Positions 24,057 to 35,535 of a DNA stretch of 64,000 bases are shown here, piece after piece; the first letter of the stretch is position 1, and each line of letters opens with the position of its first letter. A model generated the notes under the pieces. It was not told the DNA's origin, ran no database searches, and saw only the letters and a program-made list of their open reading frames with translations. The stretch is from Bidens hawaiensis. Taxonomy: Eukaryota > Streptophyta > Magnoliopsida > Asterales > Asteraceae. Position numbers and translations under genes: made by a program. The stretch is taken from contig JAIQDT010003552.1 of the NCBI GenBank assembly GCA_021521415.1, forward strand, positions 186,001-250,000. The letters are read 5' to 3'.

Positions 24057-25437
24057 TTGGAGGGTGTCGATGACCCGCTGGAGATAAACGAACGGTTTTC
24101 CGATGAACAATTGTTAGCATTGTCAACCGCACCGTGGTATGCCCACTTTGTGAACTATTTAGCAACGGGGTCTATTCTAAGTCATTGGGTGAAGAAAAGA
24201 AGACAACGGTTCATGGCCTCAGTGAAACATTATATATTTGGGATGAACCGGACTTGTTCAAGATTGGTTTGGAGCAAATGATAAGGAGGTGTATTCCCGA
24301 TTCTGAGGTATGGGAGATTTTGACTCATGCACATGCATCGGCGTGGGAGGTCATTTTAGTGGTAAGAAAACGGGCTACCGGGTACTTCAATGTGGGTTTT
24401 ATTGTCCCACCATTTTTAAAGATGCAAGTGAGTATGCCTGACATTGCTTGAATTGTCAAAAGTTGGGTACTATCTCAAAACGGTATGAAATGCCATTGCA
24501 ACCAAGTTTTGGTGTTAGAGATTTTCGATGTATGGGGAATTAACTTTATGGGCCCGTTTCCAAATTCTAATGGATTTTCATATATCTTGGTTGCGGTAGA
24601 TTATGAGTCCAAGTGGGTAGAAGCGGTAGCAACAAGAACCAATGACCATTCGGTAGTTTGCAAATTTGTTCAATCAAACATCTTTGCTCGGTTTGGTATC
24701 CCCCGGGTTATTATTAGTGATGGCGAGTCGCATTTTAAGAAATTCAACTTTGGGAAACTTTTAAAAAGGTACAATGTGAATCACCGAATTGCTACTCCTT
24801 ATCATCCACAAACAAGTGGACAAGTTGAAGTGTCAAATCGCCAAATTAAAGAAATCTTGATGAAGACGGTGCGGGTCGATAGAAAGGATTGGTCTTCTAA
24901 GTTAAATGATGCATTGTGGGTGTATCGGACCACCTACAAAACTCCTATTGGCACTACTCCTTATCGGTTAGTTTATGGTAAAGGGTGTCATTTATCAATG
25001 GAATTGGCTTTTGGGCGATCTAGAATGTGAATGCGGATTATAAGGAAGTGGGTGAATTGAGAAAGTTGAAATTGAATGCGATTGAGGAAATCCGGGATGA
25101 ATCGTATGAATGTGCTTCCGCATACAAAGACAAGCTAAAAAAGGTCCATGATGCAAAGTTGAGAAAAAGGACCTTTGAAGTGGGTCAAAAGGTGTGGTTG
25201 TACAATTCAAGGTTAAAGTTGTTCCCGGGTAAACTAAAGAGTAAGTGGATGGGCCGATATATCATCACAAAAGTGGGACAGTTTGGTGATGTGGAGATAA
25301 AAGATTTTCAAGAACAAATGAAACAAGTAGTGAATGGTCAAAGGCTTAAACCTTACTTGGAAGGAAAGGACATCAATATGCTCGGTGTGGATAGGGTGAG
25401 TTACTTGTTAAACTCACCGGACGATGAAACAAATTAA
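24057..25437 (+). pseudogene. pol: Element C1 integrase
   Basis: Zinc-finger region (24057-24480) is split between two frames: [33 protein letters not shown], then a stop at 24449 in place of the final motif region. Catalytic core 24485-25030: GINFMGPFP, where Asn (24542-24544) replaces the first Asp; [18 protein letters not shown] (second Asp) and [16 protein letters not shown] (Glu) are intact. C-terminal part 25027-25437: VGQKVWLYNSRLKLFPGKLK and MGRYIITKVGQFGDVEI, ending TAA at 25435. Missing Asp means no strand transfer. Confidence 0.88.
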
Positions 25438-25703
25438 GAGGCCAAGGTATGTTGTATATTTTAGTATAGGTTAATTTAGTTTTTATTCAAAATTGGTTTT
25501 AAAAATTACCTTCCTCGTTTTGGAGTTGATCCAAGTCAAGTGTGGGGAAATCTTTATGATTTTCTTTACCATGTTGGGGACAACTCGGGTTTTTCATTGG
25601 GGGTAGGGTAATTTTAAATTTTAATTTGGTAATTAAGTTTTTAATCATTTTGGTTATTGTTGTTCCTTATTGATTTTGTTAAAAACAAAAAATATTATAG
25701 CGA
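25438..25703 (+). other. Element C1 post-pol spacer
   Basis: Non-coding. Holds AAGTGTGGGGAAAT (near 25547), matching the polypurine tract at the 3' LTR, and a GTTG-GGGA-CAAC mini-hairpin near 25573. C2 matches up to about here and then jumps to the equivalent of C1 28400. Confidence 0.65.
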
Positions 25704-25892
25704 ACCGACCGTGGGCCACGGTCAAAGCACCGTAAGGAACGATGGAAGGGAGCACCACGGTATGGTGCCCTCTGCCCAAATTAACATATGTCCACCGTGA
25801 CCCACGGTGGCGACCGTGGGCCACGGTCCACCTGAGTCAATTACAGAATTTGGTCAACTGTGGACCACGGTTGGACCATGGGCCATGGTCCG
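25704..25892 (+). promoter_or_regulatory. Hairpin array upstream of C1 ORF3
   Basis: Same building blocks as in the LTR: GACCGTGGGCCACGGTC (about 25708), GCACCA-CGGTA-TGGTGC (about 25753), CACCGTGACCCACGGTGG (about 25793), GACCGTGGGCCACGGTCC (about 25812) and GGACCATGGGCCATGGTCC (about 25873). TATAAAC follows at 25962-25968. Together they could form an internal promoter for ORF3 (inference). Confidence 0.6.
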
Positions 25893-26264
25893 GCGACGAG
25901 TAAAAAGGGAAGCCCGGTTTTTTGGTTTACTAAACAAGAAAAAATCAAATTGTTAACCAATTATAAACCACATAATTCACCTACCTTCATTATTTTCACC
26001 TATTATCATCTTCTTCTTCTTCCCAAAACCTTTCTCTACAAACCCTAACTCCCATCTTCAAACATTCATAACTTCCTCGTATCTTCACCAAATCAACCGA
26101 TTTTTGGGTCAAAATAGGCTAAAATTTCACAAGGGTTTCGATTATATCATTGCATTTGAATGAATCTCTTGTTTTGTTGGTCGATTTTGGACAATTAAGT
26201 CCGAAAATTGTGGGTTTTGGTTTACTTTGAAGCCTTCTTCATCTACATCTCCTATATCACCAAG

Positions 26265-26575
26265 GTATGGAATTTATTTTCATTATTGATGGTATATTGC
26301 AATGATGTTGTAAGTTATTCATAATTGTTCTATATACCCACTTTCTTGTTTGAGTGATTAGTATAATTACTATACATTATGGTTGTGAATAGGGGATAAA
26401 TGTTACAAACTTATGGTTGTTTAATTGATAATGTGGAAATCATGTGTTGGTGAAATTCTTGAAATTTTTGGTAAAATTGATTAATGAGTGATTATCCACA
26501 ACCATAGTAACAAGCAAGTGTGGGGAAGTTCATGTTGAATTAACTTGGTTTGTTTGGGTTGTTTGTTGTGTGTAG
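26265..26575 (+). other. Candidate 5'UTR intron of C1 ORF3
   Basis: Donor CCAAG|GTATGG (GT at 26265) and acceptor after a T-rich run, GTGTGTAG (AG at 26574-26575), enclose 311 nt of AT-rich sequence typical of plant introns. The ATG of ORF3 follows immediately. Prediction from sequence only. Confidence 0.5.
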
Positions 26576-28224
26576 ATGGGTAGAACCTTTGACAAGGGTA
26601 AAGGAAAGGCATCAACTTCTAGCGGTCGATCAGCCCAATTAAAGAGGCAAAGAATGCAGGAAGAGCAAGCACATGTGCAAGTAGAAATGGTAAAACCCAT
26701 GTGGAAAGGTGGCGGATTGTCAAAGTATGCATTGGAATGGAAAGCGGAGCTGTTCATTGATAAAATGGCTACGTTGAATAAACGAATTGAAGGATATATG
26801 TGTGAGAAGGAGGTAACTGAACCCGGTTTTGAGGCTTTTGGGATAGTTGACAAATTTAAGGAATTAGGATGGGAAACAGCTCTGAAATGTTATGATGAGG
26901 AGAGCAAAAATTTGTATGATCGGGAAATTGAGGAGTGGGTGTCTACATTAAGATGTCCCTCATACAAAAAAGGTAATGACATGAGATTGATTGGGACGGT
27001 GGGAGGACAGGAAGTGGTGATGTCATTTGACACATTTAATCATATCGCGCTTTTTAACACCAAACCAAGCAACTCATACGTATACCCTTCTGTTAAAGAT
27101 CTATTTGAATGCCCCGAAAAGCATCCTCAATGGCATAACATGCTTGAAAAGGTTCTTAGAAGAGGTGGAGGTTCGGGTGATCAGATAAAGAGAAAGGATT
27201 TGAAGATTCAGGCACAGTTATTGATGTATATTTGCTTGTATAATGTGATGCCCCGAATGGTAGATATTTCGATAGTGCGGAACTGTGATATTCCTGTGCT
27301 GTATGCGTTGATGTGTGGGACGCCCCTTATTTCTTACCAATATCTATCTAGTCATGCATAATATTTGGATCAGCCGGGAAAGAAATAAGTGGAAGTTAAT
27401 TCCGCATTGTCGACTGATCACAGCATTGCTAAAGAATCATGGTGTGATAACTGACGAGCCGGTGGGAATAACCAAGGTGTTCAAGGAGTTTAATTTTTCG
27501 GATTTGCCGGGTTGTAAATACACACAAACCGATAGGCATCACGTGCATTTGTGTGATAATGTGAGATGGAGAGTAGTAAGAGAGGATGTTGGAATGGAAG
27601 GTGATGATGATGATGAGATAGAACAGGTGGAAGAGGTAGGTGTGCCCGTTTACATGGATGTGGGCGGTGGCAGCAGCTCCCAACAAGGGGGTTGGGATTA
27701 TTCGGATGGTTATAACTCCTATGTAACAATTGGGCCCATGTGGGGTCCATGAATGAGGTGGTGGAAAGTCATAGGCCTACCACGTATGAGAATTGGTCGG
27801 ATGAGTCACGTGCATTATTTGACCATCAAACCTTATGGGGGCCTATGCTGAACGGGCCGAAAAAGAGAGGCACGACAGGTTAGAGATGTGGAACCGTGCC
27901 AATGCGTACGGGCGAGAGCATGAGATGAATATGAGATACGTGGATGATAGGAATCGGAGGATGCATGATCAATGGCATGCAGGTGAACAGGTTGTATCGA
28001 ATCCACAAATCGTAGATTACACGACCCTACCTCCATATGACGGTTCGGTACGCTATCCCGAACCACCTCTTCATAACTCCATGTGGATCAACCTGACGCA
28101 ATCAATGGCACCACCACCACCACAAGAAGAAGGAAGCAACGACGGCAATGGGTCATTTAACTTTGGCCAGTTCTCAGAGTTCATGACATCTATCTTTGGG
28201 CCGGCCCACCCGCCTTACAACTAA
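26576..28224 (+). pseudogene. Element C1 ORF3 (extra gene; putative plant transposon protein-like)
   Basis: Starts ATG 26576. Basic N-terminus (TFDKGKGKASTSSGRSAQLK), then a globular region with ELGWETALKCYDEESKNLYD, LIGTVGGQEVVMSFDTFNHI and AQLLMYICLYNVMPRMVDIS, resembling the uncharacterised plant domain found in 'putative plant transposon protein' families. The frame shifts near 27310-27400, continues (RLITALLKNHGVITDEPVG) to 27752, then shifts again for the C-terminal part (27755-28224; Arg/Asp-rich, SMAPPPPQEEG, ending PPYN-stop). Function unknown. No signal peptide or membrane segment, so it is not an obvious envelope. Confidence 0.65.
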
Positions 28225-29708
28225 TTAAGCTTCATGATTCCAGGTGAACACTGTTCTGTATATTTTTGTATAGCTGTTATTATTTTATCCTTAGTTATTT
28301 TGGGTGGATGGGTAGTGGATGTAATACTTATGATTAAGTATTATGGGTTGTGTTGAAAAGAAGATTGTGTTTATGAAGTAGTTTGTTTCATTTTTTCACA
28401 AAACCGTACATTGGGGACAATGTATCCCAAGTGTGGGGATGAGGAAATTTTCATTTGTTTTGAAAAATTTCATAAAAAAAATCAAAGAAAAAATTAAAAA
28501 ATCAGAAAAACTTAAAAAAAAATTTTGTGTGATTAATGAAACCAGAAAGTGGTAAGATGGCGGGGTAAAGTTTTGGTCCCTTTTCATGGTCACAATTCCC
28601 TAAATAACATGTGCCTAGTTGTTTTAAAAAAGGAGATTATGTAGTATTCTAACCAACGTTAGCATGCTTTCGGTGTAATAACTTGCATAACACGTTCGTT
28701 TACACTTGAGAATTGAGAAAGTATTGGTTGGTGAGACGGTTGATATTCTCCGATAGAACTTGTACAATTAGTGCATTTCGAGATCTTAGGTTGGCATGAG
28801 TGAAAAAGTGATAGAGGCACTTAGGTTAAGCCTTGTCTGGATGAGCGAGAGTGTGGGAACGGGGGGTTGGGGCCTCATACATTATACATATGAGAATGGT
28901 TATGTGAGGGACGGGGGGTTGGTTTCTTTAGAAAACCATATTGGGCCTATTCTTTTATTTAATCAACCCCGGTGTTATATTGCGAAACGATCCGACCTAA
29001 TAGGTTTCTATGTAATTGTTTTAGTATTTATCAGTTAGATATGTGAAGCATTATGTTTATCATGCTGGTATGTAATGTTCAAGTATTATATTAGTTCATT
29101 GAAAAAAAAAAGGTTTGTATTAGAGTTGCAATGTTTATGTATGCATAGTTCAAAATATTATTTATTTAGTGAAAAAAAATGAGAAAAAAAAAAGAAAAGA
29201 AAAAGAGAAGTTAGTGATGTTTATAGTTGTTTATTTTATTGTTTACTTAGTTTGTTTGTAATAAGTTGGATCGGATCGCTTGAGCTACTTTCAATATTCC
29301 CTTCCATACCCTTACACTTGGCCCCATTACAACCCGTTTTTAAGACCTCTTGATTTGCATTGATGTCAAAAGCATTTACATAGGTGGATATTTGATGATT
29401 GTACAAGCGTATGTGAGGAGAATTGATTAAATGCAAAATGTATGGACGATCACCAAGGAAAAGTTATTGTGTAAATGTGTGTTATGTATAGGTAAAAGCC
29501 GAAAGCATGTTAGGTTTGATTAGAAATCTATGGTTTAAATGGAAAGTCAAGTGAACTAGTGCAACCGAAAAAAACAAGGGAATAGGGTATGACTTGGGAC
29601 CTTAACTGAACCGGATTTGTGGTAAGATTGGTGGATACAAGTTGAATGTAATAGAAAGTTGGTGTTGAGATGTTGCTTTGGGGCAAGCAACGATTAAGTG
29701 TGGGAATG
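28225..29708 (+). other. Element C1 3' spacer and polypurine tract
   Basis: No gene seen. Contains ACATTG-GGGA-CAATGT (about 28410) followed by AAGTGTGGGGATG, A-rich stretches near 28470-28520 and 29100-29210, and AAGTGTGGGAATG abutting the 3' LTR (29697-29708), the likely polypurine tract. Homologous to C2 33254-34450. Confidence 0.7.
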
Positions 29709-30830
29709 TGACGGGTGGTCCATGGGACAACCCTTAATTGATCTAATGCCGTTAGTAATCATGTATTGAATTGGTTTATTTTGTGGAATTGGATAACTAC
29801 GGTGCTGTTGGTGAATTGTAGGTTCAAAGGAGGTTTAGGGGCTACTATGATGTATCATGAAGAAACCTAAGGAACCGGGTACGCGAGAGATGGTCAAAAG
29901 AAGTGAAAACAAGAAGGCGGGGCTGAAGTCCACCGTGCCCCACGGTTAAGACCGTGGGCCACGGTCCAGCATTTTAAGAAGATCACCATGACCTACGGTG
30001 TAGACCGTGGGCCACGGTGCAGGTCGTAACTACCGATTTCTTTTAGTTTAATACTCATTTTTGGGCTGTCTTTTCACCTATCCTTCATTCTAAACAAGCT
30101 AGAGACGAATTTTGAGAGCAAGAACAAGACTTTGGTGATTATAATCATTTGTTTGGGTTTATGATTCGTTCGTTTATCTTAATTTAGGTGACGATTAATC
30201 AAACGATGTGTGGCTAGTAATCTTTATGCTCTCTCCCGAATTGTAAGGTTTTCTAATTGGATATTGGTTAATCGTTTATATTATCGGTGAGATAGTATTT
30301 TGATCATATGTTTATTTTGCTATGGTGATTGTGTGTTTGTTTGTAATTGTTAGTATGGTTTAAATTCATGTTCTTGACTATCCGGTCTTGGTGCCATAGG
30401 CAATCAAGATATAGTTAAAGAGAATTAGGGTTAACAATACTAAACTGATTTTTGAGTGACAACCTTGAGTTTTTGTAATCCAAGTACTTAGTCCTATTTA
30501 TCACATCCAAACGCATTTTCACGAACTATAATTGTGTAGTTCATCTCACAAGTAAATATTAACTTTATCAACATTGGAAACCAGAAATCGGGAGAGAGAA
30601 TTCTTTCTTATATTATTTAAAACTCGTTTATTATTTTAGTTATTTTTTTTGTTAATCAAAACCAAACAACCAACACTTTGAATTTACTTTTACTCTTAGC
30701 TTAATTTAGTTTAATTATAAAGCTACTTAGTAATACATTTTTCACAAACTCCCTGTGTTCGATGCCCGCTTACTACTATCTAACTAGTTGTATTCGGTTT
30801 ATTTTTGAGTGAGTCTTCTCCCTCACGTCA
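29709..30830 (+). repeat. Element C1 3' LTR (1122 bp)
   Basis: Same termini as the 5' LTR. Lacks 96 bp between two copies of ACCGTGGGCCACGGTCCA, consistent with recombination between array units. Confidence 0.9.
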
Positions 30831-30835
30831 AATGT

Positions 30836-32148
30836 GCCCACTGTCTACCATATATGTAAGGATCCAAACAAACGTACACGACAGCCTGAGGGTCAATGAT
30901 TACTTTTGTTCATAATATTTTAGAGATACGTAATATCATGTAATCAGTTTACTTTGACTTGATTAAACAAGTTTTAAAAGTTGGGGCGTAATCACCTTTA
31001 GAAAGGATCAGCTTCACTTCATTGGTCGGTTAGTGTTTCTTTGTTATCTTGGATCTATAGTACGAGTATAACCTTTTGTTATTACTAGATCTTTAATCTA
31101 GCTTAAGACCTTTAGTCTCTTTTTGTATAATCTTTACCTCGATTATATTTTCTTTATGAGCCATTAGTTCAAAACATATTTTCTGTATTTTACAAGTTTA
31201 AACCTTTAATTTTACTTGTTTATTTTTTTAACACTATGTTTCTTCTTGAAGAAACGTATACTTTATTTCTTTACTTTATTATTTAAAATCATTCAAATAA
31301 TATTCATTAACAAAGATGTATATTTATATCTTTATTATTTTTATATTTTCTCTGTTATATTTTCTTTTAGTTTATTCTCGAGGTATCGAGTATACCCTCG
31401 ACTTAGGGTCTAAGCCTTTCAATATTATATTAATATTTTATTCGGCATTACCCCTACCTTGGTTGGCTTATAATTTCTAGACTCTCGGGCAGAACCTCGA
31501 CGCTTGCACGTTTATCGAGAAATCTTGATCAATCCTTTTTTGCACGTAAATCGATGCACGCCGGTCTTCTATCTTCGTCCGCACGCACTTCGAGACAGGA
31601 GGTTGGCTCGTCTTGGGTGGCACGTACTTCAAGGTAACATCGTTGTTGTATGACACGTGATTCGAGGTAACTTTGGTTTTTGGGCACGGATTACGAGGAG
31701 GGTCGGGCATGCTTTACGAGGTGGATTATAACTTGTGTTGTGATAAGGGAATGGACTGGTGGCCCTATTTATAGCCACTGATCAGCTGACCCATCGCGAT
31801 ACGCGGTGGGTCTTTCTAAGGATCCATCGCGTATAGCGATGGGTTAACGGATCTTATTATTATATTATATTGGGTAGCGATACGCGATGGGCGTAACTGA
31901 TGGACATCGCATATTGAGACTAAGCTTGTCGCGTAACCTAGTAGACCTACTACGTGCCACGTGGCTGGACATCGGGCGCCACGTGGAGACATATGTCATC
32001 GCCTATCAGACCATGTCATCACGATTCGTGATGACGTTGTGTCTTGGGTATCGTGTATCACAATATGTTAAGAAATTAGATTCTTCAATTTTGATCTTTG
32101 TACTTTTAAAAACTGGCATTTTTTATCCGATATTTTCGTGATGTTACA
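30836..32148 (-). repeat. Element B 5' LTR, second part
   Basis: Continues the LTR interrupted at 17912 and aligns with 10136-11482. Contains the second palindrome array (31785-32065) with, just downstream on the minus strand, TATAAATA (31766-31773). Ends GATGTTACA at 32148. Confidence 0.87.
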
Positions 32149-33253
32149 TGACGTGAGGTCGAAGACTCACTAAAAAGTAAACCAAATACAACTAATTAGA
32201 TATCTGTATGTGGGTGTCGAACACAGAGAGTTTGTGGAATGCGTGTTTACCAGTAGCTTAAACAAACAATTAAATTAAACTAAATTGCATAAAAAGTAAT
32301 TTCATATTTGATTGATTGGTTTTTGATTAACTAAAAAGAAATCAAATTAACTTGCAAACAATGATTAAGATTAATAAACCGATTAAGAACACACGACCAT
32401 CTTAGATTTCAGGTTTAAATCAACACAATGTAAATGCTTACTAGAAAGAACCACATAGACATGGTTCATGTTTGATTATTTGTTTGTGATTAAAGGGAAC
32501 TAAGTACTTGGATTAATAAAATACAAGGTTGTTACCCAATGATCAAATTACCAACAAATAATCCCTAATTCTTCTCATGATATCCCGATTACCAATACCA
32601 CCAAGAACTTATGGTTTGGATTATGATCAAACACAAACAACTAATCAAACAACATAACAACCAAACAAAGATTGCAAAGTCATTATTCTAGAAATTCAAG
32701 CATAACAAAGTGTATCAATTAAACCTTACATCCAAGATGATCACCAAAGGAATTAGCCACTCATGGATTTGTTAATAATAATCACATCAATTGTAGTGTT
32801 TGTATGAATCAAAAGCATCAAACCAATTATTGAAATCACCAAACTATTGTTTTCTCCTTCAAAAATTGCCCTAGGGTCGTCCTCTAGTGATAGATAGATT
32901 AAAATACAAGGAAAGCAGAATAAAGATAATAAAATTTGGCAGTTACAGCAGCGGACCATGGCCCACGGTGACCACCATGGGCCACGGTGGTCTCCACGGT
33001 TCCCCCCTGAGCTCACGGTGCGGTGAGCTTTGGTCGGTCTTGATCAGGTGGACCGTGGGCCGCGGTGGTCCTCAGCCAACTTCTCCGGTTCATCCGGTTT
33101 CCTTCTTGTACGCCATAGTTGCTCCGGAACCTCCTTTTAACCTTCAATTAACCACACAACCGTAGTTATCTAGTCCCATGAAGTTAACGTTTACTAAATA
33201 GGTTTTTATATCATTTAAGCTCATTTACAGGTCATACTCTGATGCACCCGTCA
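32149..33253 (-). repeat. Element C2 3' LTR (left copy)
   Basis: TGACGTGAGG... to ...CACCCGTCA, reverse complement of the C1 LTR. Its first five bases are duplicated at 9544-9548 because B inserted there. Contains a hairpin array at 32938-33076 with arms partly different from C1. Confidence 0.9.
32938..33076 (-). promoter_or_regulatory. Hairpin array in C2 3' LTR
   Basis: Units include CCATGGCCCACGGTG, CCACCATGGGCCACGGTGG, GAGCTCACGG/GCGGTGAGC and GGACCGTGGGCCGCGGTGG. Collinear with the C1 array on the opposite strand. The right LTR carries it at 47253-47371. Confidence 0.75.
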
Positions 33254-34557
33254 CATTCCCACACTTAACCGTTACTTGCCCCCAAGCAACACCTCAACAA
33301 CAATTTTTCATTTTTAACTTATAACCATCAAACATACCAACAGTTCTTGTTCAGTCAAGGTCCCAAGTCATACTCTATTACTTTATTACTCTAGGTTTGC
33401 ACTAGTATACTTGATATTCTATTTAAACCATAGAATTCTAACCAAACCTATCCTGATTTTGGTTTTTACCCATGCATTGCACACCTTTACACATCAACCC
33501 TCCTCTTGATGATCATTAACACATTTTCAAATATAACCAATTCTCCTAGCATACGCTTGTACAATCATCAAATCTCCACCTATATAAATGCTTTGACACA
33601 AATGCAAATCAAGAGGGCTTAAAAATGGTTATAACAGGGCTAGGTGTAAGGGTATGGAAAGGGAATATTAAAAGTAGCTCAAACGATCCGATCCGGCTTA
33701 TTACAAACAAATAATGTAAACAATGAAATAAACAACTATATACATCACTTACTTTTTTTCTTTTCTCCCTTTTTTTCACTCACTACATAATACTTTTGAA
33801 AATTGAATCTCTACCATTTTTTTTTTGACATTGCAAAGTAACATAATGCTTTTTACTTCCTATTGATGAGTACTAAAACAATTACAAATACAAAGAAACC
33901 TACTAAGCTGAATCTTCTCGCAATTTAACATCGGGTTGATTGAATAAAAGAATAAGTCCAACAATGTTTTTAAGGGACCCAACCCCCCGCACCTTTCATT
34001 AACCACGCTAATATATGTAATGCACGAGGTCCAACCCCCAAAACCCACACTCGCACTCATCCAGACGAGGCTTTAACCTAAATGCCTATATCACTTTTGC
34101 ACTAATCTCAAGCTAAGGTCTCGAAATGCACTGATTGCACATGTTCTATCGGAGTATATCAACTTTCTCACCAATCTTTACTTTCTCAATGCATAAGTGT
34201 AAATGGACATGTTATGCATGTTGTTGTACCGAAAGCATGCTAACCTTGACTAGAATACTACATAGCCTCCTTTTTTTAAAAACAACTAGGCAAACATGTG
34301 CTTTAGGGAATTATGACCATGAAAGGGGACCCGAACCTTACCCCGCCATCTTACCACTTTCCGGGTTTCCATTAAATTATTAACAATTTCCCTTTTTTTA
34401 TTATTATTTTTAATGCAAAATAAAATGAACCAAAAATAATATTAGTGACCAAAAACTTACCCTACAAAAATAAAAATTACCCTACCCCCCATGTAAAACC
34501 CAAGATGTCCCCAATACGGCAAGGAAATTCATTAAAAATTTCCCCACACTTTATTTG
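33254..34557 (-). other. Element C2 3' spacer, ORF3 absent
   Basis: Polypurine tract CATTCCCACACTTAACC (reverse complement AAGTGTGGGAATG) abuts the LTR. The spacer matches C1 28400-29708. At about 34540-34555 (reverse complement AAAGTGTGGGGAAA) it joins the C1 25550-equivalent, so the hairpin array, intron and ORF3 are missing. No gene seen. Confidence 0.75.
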
Positions 34558-35535
34558 GACACACTCCAAAGCGAGAAAGGTAATTTTAAAACCAAATTTG
34601 AACAAAAAGCTAAACTAAAGTATACAGCAAACCTGGACCTTTACGACGTGGAAACATCTGGTGAGCTTAGAAAGAAACACACATTGTCATCTTCAAGCAT
34701 ATTAACGTCTTTACCTTCCAAATATGGTTTGAGGCGATGTCCCCACAAATTGATTAACTTGATTTTGCATGTCTTCAATCTCAACATCACCAAACCTCCC
34801 TTCTCTTGTGATGACATAAGGACCCATCCACTTGCTTTTTAGCTTCCCGGAAAACAATTTGAGTCTTGAGTTGTAAAACCACACCTTTTGCCCAACTTCA
34901 TATGTTCTCTTCCTTATCTTAGCATCATGTACCTTTTTTAGTTTTTCTTTATAAGCCAAGGCACATTCATACGCTTCATCCCGGATTTCCTCTAATTTAC
35001 TCAACTTCAACTTCCTCAACTCGCCGGCTTCATTATAATCCATATTAACACTCTTAATTGCCCAAAATTCCCAGTGAGCCAACTCCATTGGCAAATTACA
35101 ACCCTTTCCATACACCAATCGATAAAGAGTGGTACCAATCAGTGTCTTGTAGGCGGTTCAATATGCCACTCGTTTTTATCAAAATTTCCTTAATTTGGAG
35201 ATTGGAGACTTCAGCTTGGCCACTCGTTTGAGGGTGGTAAGATGTTGCAACTCGATGATTAACATTATAATGTTTTAACAACTTACCAAACGTGAAGTTC
35301 TTGAAATGCGATCCACCATCACTTATAATCACCCTTGGAACTCCAAATCTTGAGAAATATTGGATTGTACAAACTTACACACCACAGAGTGATAATTAGT
35401 TTTTGTTGCAACCGCTTCAACTCACTTTGATACATAATCAACCGCAACAAGAATGCATAAATACCCATACGAATTCGGAAACTGGCCCATGAATTCTATG
35501 CCCAAAACATCGATAATGTCAACCACCAAGATGGG
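34558..35535 (-). pseudogene. pol: Element C2 integrase, C-terminal part
   Basis: Minus-strand pieces: 35096-35332 (IISDGGSHFKNFTFGKLLKH with the second catalytic Asp; TSGQAEVSNLQIKEIL with Glu), then a break, and 34711-35118 (VGQKVWFYNSRLKLFSGKLK, MGPYVITREGRFGDVEIED). The N-terminal side is cut by element E at 35535 and resumes at 41294, where the frame reads through (EMPLQP). Stops and a short deletion disable it. Confidence 0.83.

Larger units (their letters stand above)
17913..30830 (+). mobile_element. Element C1: Athila-like Ty3/gypsy retrotransposon with ORF3
   Basis: LTRs 17913-19128 and 29709-30830, tRNA-Asp primer site, gag, protease, RT, RNase H, integrase, spacer with hairpin array, ORF3, 3' spacer and polypurine tract; 12.9 kb. 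Flanks AGTGT (17908-17912) and AATGT (30831-30835) are a 4/5 target duplication within B's LTR, whose sequence continues across. LTRs differ by roughly 3-5% by eye plus a 96-bp array unit. gag, RT and integrase each carry disabling mutations. Confidence 0.92.
9549..32148 (-). mobile_element. Element B: Tekay-like Ty3/gypsy chromovirus, interrupted by C1
   Basis: Left LTR 9549-11482, internal region 11483-17460, right LTR 17461-17912 plus 30836-32148. LTRs run TGTCACACCCCC to GATGT(C/T)ACA. The tRNA-iMet primer site (reverse complement at 17446-17457) lies next to the right LTR, so the element points leftward. Target duplication TGACG is perfect (9544-9548, 32149-32153) and equals the terminal five bases of C2, so B landed 5 bp inside C2's end. 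Protein order and a chromodomain-like tail indicate a chromovirus, most likely Tekay/Del-type. Heavily mutated. Confidence 0.88.

Noticed and set aside
28796..29038. 80-codon frame in C1 3' spacer
   Set aside because: Spacer aligns with C2 where the frame is not kept.
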